DNA from: Actinomycetospora termitidis
Lineage (GTDB): Bacteria; Actinomycetota; Actinomycetes; Mycobacteriales; Pseudonocardiaceae
Assembly (NCBI RefSeq): GCF_030286555.1
Contig: NZ_JASVWF010000006.1
Coordinates: forward strand, 186,001-250,000
DNA: 64,000 bases
Direction of reading: 5' to 3'
A program made the translations under genes and the position numbers. Of the stretch, positions 52,640 to 61,295 are shown one piece after another. Positions within the stretch are counted from its first letter, which is position 1; every line of letters starts with the position of its first letter. The notes under the pieces are model-generated. The model was not told the DNA's origin, ran no database searches, and saw nothing but the letters and a program-made list of their open reading frames with translations.

Positions 52640-52670
52640 GGGCGGTGGTTCCTCTCGGGGATGCGGCGGC

Positions 52671-54365
52671 TCAGCCGTCGGCCTGGGTGAAGACGCGGGA
52701 GAACTCGTGGGCGTCCTCGGGGGAGTTCAGGACCTCGATCAACGTGGCGCGGCGGTCGGCGAACGCCTTGTCCAGCGCGGCCCGCAGCTCGCCGGGCGTG
52801 GCCACGCGGCGGCTGTCCAGCCCGAGGCTCGCGGCGTACGCGGCGTGGTCGATGGGCGGGTCACCGAACGTCCAGCCCATGACGTCCTCGGCGTCCACCA
52901 GCGGGCTCCGCGCGACCGCGGCCAGGGCCCCGATGTCCCGCCAGCCGCCGTTGTTCAGGATCACGAACACGACGGGCAGGTCCTGCTGGGCGGCGGCGTA
53001 GATCGCCGACGAGGAGAACATGAACCCGCCGTCGCCGAGCAGCGCGACGACGCGCCGGTCCGGGCGGGCGAGCTGGATGCCGATCGACGCTGGCCCGCCC
53101 CAGCCCTGCGCGCTGGCCTTGCTGGAGATGCCGAAGAACGCGTCGGTGTCCGGGTGGGGGAGGAGGTCCTCGACGAACGGCTCCCCGGACGCGCAGTGGT
53201 TGACCACGATCGTCCCCGCGGGCATCGCGGCCTCGAGCTCGGTGAGGATCCGGCCGATCGCCAGCTCCTCGGCGTCGAACCGGATCGCCCGGATCCGCTC
53301 GTTGCGCGCGTCCCGCGCGTCGTGGAGCTCCCGGGCCGCGGCGGCCCGGGCGTCCCGGACCTCGTCGGGAAGGGTCCCGACGGCGGCCGCCACCGCCTCC
53401 AGGGTGGGTCGCGGCGCTCCGAGGACGGCGAGGTCCGGCCGGAGCTGCCGCGTCAGCAGCAGCGGGTCGGGGCTGAGGACGATCGTCGTCGCCGACCCGA
53501 ACTCGACCGGCCGGGTCAACCCCGACTCGGTGAGCTCGACGCCGAGCAGCAGCACCACGTCCGACTGGCCGACGACGGGGCGGTGCGCGCCGAGGCGCCC
53601 GGCGAACTGCGGGTGGGTGGTGGGGAAGCCGAGGTCGGCGACCTTGTCCTCGTGCAGCACGGTCGCCCCGAGCTGCTCGGCGAGCGCGACGGTGGCGTCC
53701 ACGGCGCCGTAGCGGGCGACCTCGGCGCCGGTGACGATCACCGGCCGCTCGCTCGTGCGCAGCAGCTCCGCCACCCGCTCGACGGCGGTGGGAGCGGCCG
53801 CGAAGTCCGTGAGGACCTCGGTGGGCCGGCGGTGCCCGACCTCCTCGGTCCGCTCCAGCCACACGTCCATCGGGAACGCCAGGTGGACCGGTCCGTACGG
53901 CGGGGTGTTCGCGATCTGGAACGCCCGCTCCACCAGCTCCGGGATCCGGTCCGCGGACGGGATCTCGGCGCTCCACTTGGTGTACTGGCCGCTCATCTCG
54001 GTGACCGCCCGCGGCACGGCGGCGTACTGGTCGCGCCCGGCCAGGGCACGGCTCGACGTCGTCGTGGTGAAGACCATCGGGACGCCGTCCGCCCAGGCCG
54101 TCGTCAGCGCCATCATCCCGAGCCCGGTGCCGGAGGCGTGGTAGACGTTGACGAAGGCGGCCGACCGGTTCGCGCGGGCGTAGCCCGCGGCCATGAGGCC
54201 GAGGTTGGTCTCGTTGAGCGCGGAGACGTAGCGGACCTCGTCGCGGTGCGCGTAGAACGCCTCGGCCAGCGGGAAGAGCCCGAGCCCGACGATGTTGAAC
54301 GCGTCGTGCACGCCGAGCCGTACGAGTGTGCGGACCAGCGACTCCGCGCCGGTGATCGGTGCCAT
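52671..54365 (-). CDS. Thiamine diphosphate-dependent enzyme (acetolactate synthase/benzoylformate decarboxylase type)
   Basis: The protein has 564 residues from ATG 54365 (GGGAGGG upstream); ATG 54386, overlapping the esterase stop, is the alternative. The N-terminal Pyr domain has the cofactor-activating Glu in YVSALNETNLGLMAAGYARA; the PP domain has the GDG...NN motif, from LLGDGGFMFSSSAIYAAAQQ to VILNNGGW. The family carries out decarboxylation or carboligation of 2-oxo acids. In this operon a 2-oxoacid decarboxylase feeding the aldehyde dehydrogenase at 57844 is the best guess. Confidence 0.83.
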   Translation of the reverse strand: MAPITGAESLVRTLVRLGVHDAFNIVGLGLFPLAEAFYAHRDEVRYVSALNETNLGLMAAGYARANRSAAFVNVYHASGTGLGMMALTTAWADGVPMVFTTTTSSRALAGRDQYAAVPRAVTEMSGQYTKWSAEIPSADRIPELVERAFQIANTPPYGPVHLAFPMDVWLERTEEVGHRRPTEVLTDFAAAPTAVERVAELLRTSERPVIVTGAEVARYGAVDATVALAEQLGATVLHEDKVADLGFPTTHPQFAGRLGAHRPVVGQSDVVLLLGVELTESGLTRPVEFGSATTIVLSPDPLLLTRQLRPDLAVLGAPRPTLEAVAAAVGTLPDEVRDARAAAARELHDARDARNERIRAIRFDAEELAIGRILTELEAAMPAGTIVVNHCASGEPFVEDLLPHPDTDAFFGISSKASAQGWGGPASIGIQLARPDRRVVALLGDGGFMFSSSAIYAAAQQDLPVVFVILNNGGWRDIGALAAVARSPLVDAEDVMGWTFGDPPIDHAAYAASLGLDSRRVATPGELRAALDKAFADRRATLIEVLNSPEDAHEFSRVFTQADG

Positions 54366-54382
54366 GTCCGGTTCCCTCCCGT

Positions 54383-55969
54383 TCATCGGCCGAGGACGTC
54401 GGCCACGCCGTGGTAGCGGTCCCAGAAGGCCATGCGCGCCGGGTCCGGCGGCTCGCCCGGACCGGGCTCGAGATCGAGTGCGAGCACGCCGTCGCCGACC
54501 GTCGGCCATGTCAGCGCACCGGAGGCGGTCGGATCGCCCGTGCGGGCGAAGTCGACCCAGGCCCGTTGCACGCGGGCCGACAGGGCCCGGTCGGCGTCGG
54601 TCCAGTCCCACGGCCAGGCGTCGAGCGTCCCGAAGACGTACGGGACGTCGACGCCGTGGAACGCGCCCGCGTAGTCCCGCTCGACGAGGTCGGCGTCCGC
54701 CGGGATCGGGGGGCGGCGCAGGAAGCGGTAGTAGTGGACCGGCGAGGTGAGGCGGCGCCGGTGGAGCCGGGCCGCGGTCCAGGTCGACCAGACGAAGACC
54801 TGGTCGCCGAGCAGCGCCCAGCTGGCCTGCTGCGCCTCCTGGTCGGTGGTGGCCGGGTAGAGCTCGAGGACCTCGGCCGCGTGCTCCCCGAAGGCCTCCT
54901 CGACGTCGGCGCGGTAGGCCTCGAGGGTCCCGAGGTAGGGCAGGCCCGAGGCCTCGTTGCCCGCGTTCCCCGCGAGCATCGGCACGTCGGCGACCTGCCC
55001 GGCGAGGAGGGCCGCGAGTGGGTCCTGCGGCAGGACGTGTCCGTCGATGACCGGGTAGCCGGTGTCGAACAGCGCCAGCCCGACCTCTGCCCCGGGGACC
55101 AGGTCGAACGACCACCGGCCTGCGGCCCGGGGGAGCTGGGCAGCCATGAGCTGCTCGACCGGGAGCGCCCGCAGCTCGGCCAGGGTCGGCGCGCCGAGGG
55201 CCTCCGCGAGCTCGACGCCCGCCTGCTCGCCGGCCGCGAGCGTGGACGGGTTCGCGGGGTGGCCTGGTCCGTCGAGAGCAGGAGCCACGCCGGGCGCGCT
55301 CTGGGCGACGACCTGGTGGAACAGGCCGACCGCGAGCGGTGAGCTACGGAGGTTGTGGACACTGTTGCCACCCGCCGAGACGCCGAACAGCGTCACGTTG
55401 CCCGGGTCGCCGCCGAACGCCGCGATGTTGTCGCGCACCCACGCGAGAGCCGCGATCTGGTCCATCAGGCCGTAGTTGCCCGAGCCGCCGTAGCCCGACT
55501 CGGCGGTGAGCTCGGGGTGCGCGAGGAAGCCGAGCCGGCCGAGGCGGTGGTTCACCGAGACGACCGTGACCCCGGCCGCGGCGAGCGAGGCACCGTCGTA
55601 CATCGGGTTCTCCGCCGACCCGAACTGGTAGGCGCCGAAGTGCAGCCACACCATGACGGGGCGGCCGGCGTCGCCGTCGGGGCCGGTCCAGACGTTGAGG
55701 TGCAGGCAGTCCTCCGAGAACCGCTGCTCCCCGCCGGAGTACAGCGAGTTCGGCGGTGGCGGGAACTGCGGCGCCGCCGGTCCGTGCTCCGTCGCCGCCC
55801 GGGTGCCGGTCCAGCGGGCGACGGGCTGCGGCGGGCGCCACCGCAGGTCGCCGACCGGAGGGGCCGCGTAGGGGACGCCGAGGAAGGCGCGGACGCCGTC
55901 GGCGAGGGTCCGTCCGGACAGCTCCCCGCCGTCGACGGTGACCGTCGGGGTGGTCGAGGTGGGGGTCAC
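54383..55969 (-). CDS. Type B carboxylesterase
   Basis: The protein has 528 residues from GTG 55969, overlapping the LLM2 stop (GTGA); GTG 55972 is also possible. The triad is recognisable: Ser in TLFGVSAGGNSVHNL (GxSxG), Glu around GNAGNEASG and His near YAGAFHGVDVPYVF. The opening LADGVRAFLGVPYAAPPVGD, LRWRPPQP and SEDCLHLNVW are family signatures; the oxyanion loop reads HFGAYQFGS where HGGGF is usual. No signal peptide, so it hydrolyses an intracellular ester, for example one produced by the Baeyer-Villiger-type oxygenase encoded nearby. Confidence 0.85.
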   Translation of the reverse strand: MTPTSTTPTVTVDGGELSGRTLADGVRAFLGVPYAAPPVGDLRWRPPQPVARWTGTRAATEHGPAAPQFPPPPNSLYSGGEQRFSEDCLHLNVWTGPDGDAGRPVMVWLHFGAYQFGSAENPMYDGASLAAAGVTVVSVNHRLGRLGFLAHPELTAESGYGGSGNYGLMDQIAALAWVRDNIAAFGGDPGNVTLFGVSAGGNSVHNLRSSPLAVGLFHQVVAQSAPGVAPALDGPGHPANPSTLAAGEQAGVELAEALGAPTLAELRALPVEQLMAAQLPRAAGRWSFDLVPGAEVGLALFDTGYPVIDGHVLPQDPLAALLAGQVADVPMLAGNAGNEASGLPYLGTLEAYRADVEEAFGEHAAEVLELYPATTDQEAQQASWALLGDQVFVWSTWTAARLHRRRLTSPVHYYRFLRRPPIPADADLVERDYAGAFHGVDVPYVFGTLDAWPWDWTDADRALSARVQRAWVDFARTGDPTASGALTWPTVGDGVLALDLEPGPGEPPDPARMAFWDRYHGVADVLGR

Positions 55970-57123
55970 CACGAGTGGCTCCGCTCGCTCGGCGGGAGCC
56001 AGATCCCGGCGTCCCGGCAGTGGTCGAGGACGCTCCGGAAGGCCCGGACCTCGCCGGGGCTCCACAGCGGGAAGTTGACGAGCAGGTTCTGGGTCGAGGT
56101 CTCCTTCTTCAGCTCGACGAGCTGCTCGGTGACCTGCTCCGGGGTGCCGAGGAACTTCAGGATCCCGCGGCCGCTGCCCCACGCCCGGGCGGCCTCCTGC
56201 GGATCCTGCCCGTCGAACGCCGACCTGATCGACTCGATGCCCCCGAGGATGTCCGCCGCCAGCTCCTTCGTGGCCTCGACGTTGAGGGTCCCGGCCAGGC
56301 GCTCGTACTCCTCCTCGGCCTCCCCGTCCCCGTCGCGGACGATCACGATCGAGAAGGGCGCGGTGCTCACGGTGCGGGCCGGCGTGCGGGCCTCGAGCAG
56401 GTCCTCGAGCCGCCGGTCGACGGCCTGGACCTTCTCGACCGTGTTGCCCGCGACCACCAACTGGTCGCAGTGCTCGGCCGCGAAGGCCATCCCCGCGGGC
56501 GAGGCGCCGGCGCTGACCAGGAGCGGGGTCGGGTGCTGGACGGGTCGCGGTGCCTTCATCCGACCCTGGGCCGTGTGGAAGCGGCCCCGGTGGTCGATCG
56601 GCTCGTCCTCGGTCCAGAACCGCTTCACGACCTCGACGAACTCGGCGGCCGCCGCGTACCGGTCGTCGTGACCGGCCATCCCGCTCTCGCCGAACAGCCG
56701 GGCCTCGGCGTCCCCGAACCCGGTGACGACGTTCCAGCCCCACCGGCCGCCGCTGAAGGCGTCGAGCGTCGCGCCGGCCCGGGCGACGTGGGCGGGACGG
56801 TGGTGGCTGGTGTGCATCGTCGTGATGACCCCGAGGTGCTCCGTCACGGCGAACAGCGCCATGGCGAGCATCGGGGCCTGGTACTTCGGGGACTGGTGGC
56901 CCGCGCGCTCGGCCTCCCGTTGGTGCCCGGACCAGGTGTCGGCGATGAACAGCGAGTCGAAGCCGGTCTCCTCGGCGGCCCGGGCCATCTCCAGGAAGAC
57001 GTCGCGGCCCAGCGGCGGGGTCGCGGCGGCCGCCTCGTCGGACCAGACGTGGTCGGTCTGCCCGGTCGGGAAGAAGTAGGAGAAGCTGAGCAGGTCGGGG
57101 TCGTGTGCGCGGGGCTTGGCCAT
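55966..57123 (-). CDS. LLM-class flavin-dependent monooxygenase 2
   Basis: The protein has 385 residues from ATG 57123 (GAGGACGACGCCC upstream). It is a paralogue of LLM 1: FSYFFPTGQTDHVWSDEAAA, TGFDSLFIADTWSGHQREAE, GGRWGWNVVTGFGDAEARLF, HTAQGRMKAPRPVQHPTPLL. The two share the C-terminal LLVNFPLWSPxExRxF pattern. Two divergent copies in one operon suggest two successive oxygenations or two related substrates. No flavin reductase gene of the usual type is adjacent. Confidence 0.85.
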   Translation of the reverse strand: MAKPRAHDPDLLSFSYFFPTGQTDHVWSDEAAAATPPLGRDVFLEMARAAEETGFDSLFIADTWSGHQREAERAGHQSPKYQAPMLAMALFAVTEHLGVITTMHTSHHRPAHVARAGATLDAFSGGRWGWNVVTGFGDAEARLFGESGMAGHDDRYAAAAEFVEVVKRFWTEDEPIDHRGRFHTAQGRMKAPRPVQHPTPLLVSAGASPAGMAFAAEHCDQLVVAGNTVEKVQAVDRRLEDLLEARTPARTVSTAPFSIVIVRDGDGEAEEEYERLAGTLNVEATKELAADILGGIESIRSAFDGQDPQEAARAWGSGRGILKFLGTPEQVTEQLVELKKETSTQNLLVNFPLWSPGEVRAFRSVLDHCRDAGIWLPPSERSHSW

Positions 57124-57145
57124 GGGCGTCGTCCTCGTCCGTCGG

Positions 57146-57835
57146 TCAGCCGCCGAGCCTGCGGACCAGGTGGTCCCAGGCGGAGTGCACGGCGGCGGGG
57201 TGGTAGATGTGCTCGCGCTTGACCAGCGACTCCTCGTCGTCGGTCCAGGTGGGGTGGCCGCCGAACGAGAGCGTGCGGAGCATCTGCTCGGCGGCGGTCT
57301 CGAGCAGCAGCGCCGCGAAGGTCGCGGTCTGCAGGTCCGGTCCGACGGTGACGATGCCGTGGTTGACCAGGAAGGCCCCGGAGGAGTCGCCGAGGGTCTT
57401 GGCCAACGAGCGGCCCAGGTCGCGGGTCAGGACGAGGTCGGTGGTCTCGGTGAAGCGAGGCACGGACGGCGGGACGAAGAACGTCGCGGCGTGGCTGACC
57501 GGGCGCAGCTCCACCCCGGCCGCGGCGAGCGCGACGGCGTGCGGCGAGTGCGCGTGGACGACGCCGCCGACGTCGGGCCGGGCCAGCAGGATCTCGGTGT
57601 GGATCGGGAACTCGAGGTGCCGGGGGCCGTCGCCGGAGAGGACCTCGCCGTCGGGCGAGACCAGGTGCACCTGCTCCGGCCCGACCTCGGACAGCCCGAT
57701 GCCGCTGCGCTTGATCCAGGCGCCGCGTCCGTCCGGGTCGCGGGCCGAGGCGTGGCCCCAGATGAAGTCGCCCTGGTCGGCCGCGCCGAGGACGCGGGAG
57801 GCGAGCGAGACGAGCTCGCGGATGTCGTCGGTCAT
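57146..57835 (-). CDS. Class II aldolase/adducin-family protein
   Basis: The protein has 229 residues. FIWGHASARDPDGRGAWIKR carries the substrate-binding segment GHxSxR, VVHAHSPHAVALAAAG the two zinc His, and FLVNHGIVTVGPDLQTATFA the third His. Members are Zn-dependent aldolases (fuculose phosphate type) or decarboxylases. It is coupled closely to the aldehyde dehydrogenase (8 bases) and LLM2 (22 bases), so it probably cleaves a hydroxy-acid intermediate. Confidence 0.85.
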   Translation of the reverse strand: MTDDIRELVSLASRVLGAADQGDFIWGHASARDPDGRGAWIKRSGIGLSEVGPEQVHLVSPDGEVLSGDGPRHLEFPIHTEILLARPDVGGVVHAHSPHAVALAAAGVELRPVSHAATFFVPPSVPRFTETTDLVLTRDLGRSLAKTLGDSSGAFLVNHGIVTVGPDLQTATFAALLLETAAEQMLRTLSFGGHPTWTDDEESLVKREHIYHPAAVHSAWDHLVRRLGG

Positions 57836-57843
57836 GGCGTCCT

Positions 57844-59331
57844 TCAGTAGGAGATGTTGATCGACTTGAGCTCGGTATAGCCCAGGAGTTCCTCGAGGCT
57901 CTCCTCGCGCCCGAGCCCGGAGACCTTGACACCGCCGTAGGGCACGTTCGGGAAGTGCTTCGCGGAGTCGTTGACCCAGGTGAAGCCGGCCTCGAGCTCA
58001 TGGGCCATCCGCAGGGCGCGGCCGATGTCGCGGGTCCAGACGGCCGCGGTCAGGCCGTAGGGGGAGTCGTTCGCGATCCGGACGGCGTCGTCCTCGTCGT
58101 CGAACCCGAGGACCGACAGCACCGGCCCGAAGATCTCCTCGCGGGCGACCGTGTGGTCCTCCCGCACCCCGGTGAGCACGGTCGGGGCGATGAACAGCCC
58201 GTGCTCCAGGCCGTCCGGACGGCCGCCGCCCGTGACGACCGTGGCGCCCTCGCGACGCGCGGTGTCGAGGTAGCCGAGGACCTTGTCGTACTGGCGCTGG
58301 TCGATCATCGTGCCCTGCACCGACGCCGGGTCGAGCGGGTCGCCGATGCGGTGGTCGCGCAGCTTCGCGGCGATCCGGTCCACCAGGTCGTCGTGCACGG
58401 GGCGCTGGACCAGGAGCCGCGAGTTCGAGCCGCAGGACTGGCCGGACCAGGTGAAGTTCATCCCGCGGATCGCGGCGTCGGCGGCGGCGTCGAGGTCCGC
58501 GTCGGCGAAGACCACCATGGCGTTCTTGCCGCCGAGCTCGAGGCTGACCTCCTTGATCCCGGAGGCGGCCGCGGCCTGCTGGATCGCGCGCCCCGTGCGC
58601 TCGGACCCGATGAAGCCGATCCGCCGGACGTCGGGGTGCCGGACCAGCCGGTCGGGGACCGTCGGCCCGTTCCCGACGACGATGTTGAGCACACCGGGCG
58701 GGAAGACGTCGCGGAGCAGCTCGCCGAGGCGCAGCGCCGACAGCGGCGCGGTCTCCGGCGGCTTGAGGATCGTGGGGTTGCCGGCCACGAGCGGCGCGAA
58801 GACCTTGCCGGCGAACATCAGCGGGTGGTTGAACGGCACGATCCGTACGACGACGCCCACCGGCTGGCGCACCGTGAGGTGCAGGCCGGCGCTGGCCGGG
58901 ATGGTGTCGCCCTTCATCTCCAGCGCGAGCCCGGCGAACAGCCGGGCCTGGGCGAGGGTGATCTGGACGTCGACCCGCGAGTTGGCCAGGGGCGAGCCCG
59001 CATCGATGGTGTCCAGCAGGGCGAGCTCCTCGCCGTGCTCGGCGATGATGCGCGCGGCCTCGGTGACCATGGCCGCCCGTTGCGGGGCGGGGGTCAGCCG
59101 CCAGCTGCGGCGCGCCGACGCGGCCGCCGCCACGGCCGCGTCGGCGTCCTCGGTGGTCGCGTCGGGCACCGTGGCGATCGGCTCCCCGAGGAACGGGCTG
59201 ATCCGCCGGTAGGTGCGCCCGCCGGTGGCCGGGCGGAGCTCGCCGCCGATCAGGAGGCGCCAGTCCCGGTCGCGGACCGCGAGGTGCCCCTCGTCCGGCT
59301 CCACCCGTGCCGGCGTGTCCACCGCTGTCAT
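57844..59331 (-). CDS. Aldehyde dehydrogenase
   Basis: The protein has 495 residues from ATG 59331. Cofactor and catalytic motifs: VRIVPFNHPLMFAGKVFAPL, GFIGSERTGRAI, Glu265 in SLELGGKNAM and nucleophile Cys300 in FTWSGQSCGSNSRL. EIFGPVLSVLGFDDEDDAVR and the ending GGVKVSGLGREESLEELLGY are family-typical. It is the first gene of the six-gene minus-strand operon. Probably oxidises the aldehyde made by the ThDP or aldolase step. It is divergent from the amidohydrolase at 59514. Confidence 0.9.
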   Translation of the reverse strand: MTAVDTPARVEPDEGHLAVRDRDWRLLIGGELRPATGGRTYRRISPFLGEPIATVPDATTEDADAAVAAAASARRSWRLTPAPQRAAMVTEAARIIAEHGEELALLDTIDAGSPLANSRVDVQITLAQARLFAGLALEMKGDTIPASAGLHLTVRQPVGVVVRIVPFNHPLMFAGKVFAPLVAGNPTILKPPETAPLSALRLGELLRDVFPPGVLNIVVGNGPTVPDRLVRHPDVRRIGFIGSERTGRAIQQAAAASGIKEVSLELGGKNAMVVFADADLDAAADAAIRGMNFTWSGQSCGSNSRLLVQRPVHDDLVDRIAAKLRDHRIGDPLDPASVQGTMIDQRQYDKVLGYLDTARREGATVVTGGGRPDGLEHGLFIAPTVLTGVREDHTVAREEIFGPVLSVLGFDDEDDAVRIANDSPYGLTAAVWTRDIGRALRMAHELEAGFTWVNDSAKHFPNVPYGGVKVSGLGREESLEELLGYTELKSINISY

Positions 59332-59398
59332 CCGGATCGCTCCTCGCCTCGTCGCTGCGGCGAGACTCGCCCGCCGACCCCACGGGGCCAAGAAGATT

Positions 59399-59448
59399 CC
59401 TCAGAACAGAACGCCGTGTCCGCTGGAAGGACATCCCTCAGGACAGAA
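59399..59448. promoter_or_regulatory. Direct repeats in the divergent spacer, candidate IclR operator
   Basis: CCTCAGAACAGAA (59399-59411) and CCTCAGGACAGAA (59436-59448) differ at one base and start 37 bases apart, between divergent genes for aldehyde dehydrogenase and amidohydrolase. A related TCAGAACTG lies at 49361-49369, next to the IclR/MHS divergent start. An operator role is inference from position and repetition. Confidence 0.45.
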
Positions 59449-59513
59449 AAGTCCACCGCCCCGGTCTCGGCGACCTCAGGGTGTGGGCAGGCCCGAGACG
59501 AGGAGTCGCCCGC

Positions 59514-60566
59514 ATGCAGTTCCACCTCGTGGGCGGGACGGGTCTCCCGATCGTCGACGCCCACCACCACCTGTTCGACGACGCGGACGACCGTCTCGCC
59601 GAGCTGTGGGGCCGGCGCAGCCTCCTCGCCACCGACTACGCCGACCTTCTCGGTGGGCACCCCGACGTCGTCGCGACGGTGGTGGTGGAGGGACACACGA
59701 GATACCGGACCTCCGGGCCCGAGCACCTGCGGCCGGTCGGCGAGACCGAGTTCCTCGCCGGCCAGGCCGACGGGCGGATCGCCGCCGCGATCGTCGGGGC
59801 AGCCGACCTGCGACGGGGGACCGCGGTCCGCGAGGTGCTCGAGGCCCACCTCACGGCGGCTCCCGGACGCTTCCGCGGCATCCGTCAGGCGGCGCTGTGG
59901 GACGAGGACCCGGCCGTGCTCGGCGGCTTGTTCCGGTTCCCGCCGCACCTGTACGCAGACTCGGCGTTCCGGGCCGGGTTCGCGGAGCTGGAACCGCTCG
60001 GCCTGAGCTTCGACGCGTTCGTCCTCGCGCCCCAGCTCGACGACGTGGTCGACCTCGCGCGGGCCTTCCCAGGCACCCGGATCGTGCTCGACCACCTCGG
60101 CAACCCCGTCGGGATCGGCCGGCACGCAGGTCGGACGGCCGCGGAGTTCCCCGCCTGGCGCGCGTCCATGGCCGAGCTCGCGCGGTGCCCGTCCGTCGCG
60201 GTGAAGATGAGCGGGCTGGGCACCTTCCTGTCCGGCTCGCCGTCGTACCGGGCCGATCCGCCGGTGCGCGCCGAGGTCCTCGCCTCGGAGTGGCGGCCCT
60301 GGGTCGAGGAGACGATCGAGCTCTTCGGGGCGGACCGGGTGCTGTTCGGGAGCAACCTCCCGACGGACGCCGTCGGCTCCTTCACGACGATCTGCACCGC
60401 CTACCAGCGGATCACCGCGGGCTGTTCGGACCCGGAGCGCCGCGCGCTGTTCTCCGGCACCGCGGCCGCCGTCTACGGGCTCGACCTCGACCTGGTCGAG
60501 CCCGCTGAGCCGGCGTGCGGGCCGCACCCGGGTCGGGCGAAGGGTTCGTGGCGATCATGCAGCTGA
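59514..60566 (+). CDS. Amidohydrolase (amidohydrolase 2 family)
   Basis: The protein has 350 residues from ATG 59514 (GAGGAG 8 bases upstream). IVDAHHHLFDD carries the metal-binding HxH; IVLDHLGNPVG has the strand-5/6 His and LFGSNLPTDAV the final strand, where the usual Asp-containing GSDxP is replaced by GSNLP. Members include lactonases and decarboxylases such as 2-pyrone-4,6-dicarboxylate lactonase. Divergent from the catabolic operon, so probably part of the same pathway, e.g. opening a lactone. The last 25 residues look non-conserved. Confidence 0.82.
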   Translation: MQFHLVGGTGLPIVDAHHHLFDDADDRLAELWGRRSLLATDYADLLGGHPDVVATVVVEGHTRYRTSGPEHLRPVGETEFLAGQADGRIAAAIVGAADLRRGTAVREVLEAHLTAAPGRFRGIRQAALWDEDPAVLGGLFRFPPHLYADSAFRAGFAELEPLGLSFDAFVLAPQLDDVVDLARAFPGTRIVLDHLGNPVGIGRHAGRTAAEFPAWRASMAELARCPSVAVKMSGLGTFLSGSPSYRADPPVRAEVLASEWRPWVEETIELFGADRVLFGSNLPTDAVGSFTTICTAYQRITAGCSDPERRALFSGTAAAVYGLDLDLVEPAEPACGPHPGRAKGSWRSCS

Positions 60567-60581
60567 TCTAGCTGCTGAGCA

Positions 60582-60592
60582 TGCATAATGCA
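60582..60592 (+). promoter_or_regulatory. Palindrome with a -10-like box, probable leaderless VapBC promoter
   Basis: TGCATAATGCA is a perfect palindrome around one A. It includes CATAAT, a good -10 box, ending 6 bases before the antitoxin ATG (60596). Transcription starting at the ATG would give a leaderless mRNA, consistent with the lack of a ribosome site. The palindrome would then also be the antitoxin operator. Confidence 0.5.
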
Positions 60593-60595
60593 GGC

Positions 60596-60832
60596 ATGAG
60601 TACGTCCATCACGGTCAGGGATGTTCCCGACGAGGTCCGGGACGAGCTGGCAGCGCGAGCGGCTCGGGCCGGCCGCTCGCTGCAGGAGCACTTGCGGCGT
60701 GAGCTCATCGCCTGGGCCGAGCGCCCGGACCCGGAGACGTTCTGGGGACGGGTTCGCGCCCGCACCGAGGCGACCGGCACACGCCTCGCTGCCGAGACGA
60801 TCCTGGCTCACCGCGACGCGGACCGAGCATGA
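60596..60832 (+). CDS. vapB: VapB/FitA-like ribbon-helix-helix antitoxin
   Basis: The protein has 78 residues from ATG 60596. MSTSITVRDVPDEVRDELAA, then RAARAGRSLQEHLRRELIAW, is the FitA-like RHH domain (ITVRxxPDxvxxxLxxRAxxxGRSLqeyLxxxL). The tail (ERPDPETFWGRVRARTEATG) binds the toxin. It overlaps the toxin gene by 4 bases (ATGA). The pair interrupts the catabolic cluster, between the amidohydrolase and the flavin monooxygenase. Confidence 0.86.
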   Translation: MSTSITVRDVPDEVRDELAARAARAGRSLQEHLRRELIAWAERPDPETFWGRVRARTEATGTRLAAETILAHRDADRA

Positions 60833-61236
60833 CCCTCGTCGTCGACGCGTCGGTGGTCGTCGCGAGCCTCGTCGACGACGGAACCGTCGGGCGCTGGGCG
60901 CGGGCCGAGATGGTCGGCGAGGACCTCGCGGCACCGCATCTCATGCCGTTCGAGGCAGCCAACGTCCTCCGGCGGTCCGTTCTCCGGGGCGACATCAGCG
61001 ACGACGTCGGGCGGCTCGCGCATGCGGACCTGCTCGACCTTCCGGTCACCCTCGTCGACTTCGCCACCGTCGCTCCGCGGGTGTGGGAGCTGCGAGGTGC
61101 GGTCTCCAGCTGTGACGGGGCGTACGTGGCGCTCGCGGAGGTGTCGAGCGCCCCCGTGCTCACCCTGGACCTGCGGCTCGCGCGCTCTCCCGGCCCGCGG
61201 TGCAGCTTCCGGACGCCGGGCGACCTGCGGGGTTAG
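60829..61236 (+). CDS. vapC: VapC-type PIN-domain toxin
   Basis: The protein has 135 residues. MTLVVDASVVVASLVDDG has the first Asp, HLMPFEAANVLRRSV the Glu of the second motif, and SCDGAYVALAEVSSAPVLTL DLRLA the third and fourth acidic residues. All four active-site acids are present, so it should be an active RNase. It is the last gene before a strong palindrome at 61243. Confidence 0.87.
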   Translation: MTLVVDASVVVASLVDDGTVGRWARAEMVGEDLAAPHLMPFEAANVLRRSVLRGDISDDVGRLAHADLLDLPVTLVDFATVAPRVWELRGAVSSCDGAYVALAEVSSAPVLTLDLRLARSPGPRCSFRTPGDLRG

Positions 61237-61242
61237 TCGTTC

Positions 61243-61267
61243 GAACCGATTCCTGAGGAATCGGTTC
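61243..61267. terminator. Perfect 11-bp palindrome between convergent genes
   Basis: GAACCGATTCC and GGAATCGGTTC pair fully around TGA. It lies 7 bases past the vapC stop and 29 bases from the monooxygenase stop. It is most likely a bidirectional terminator, but its core ATTCCTGAGGAAT could also be a protein-binding site. Confidence 0.6.
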
Positions 61268-61295
61268 TCGGGCACGTTTGCGGGCCGGCCGAAGA

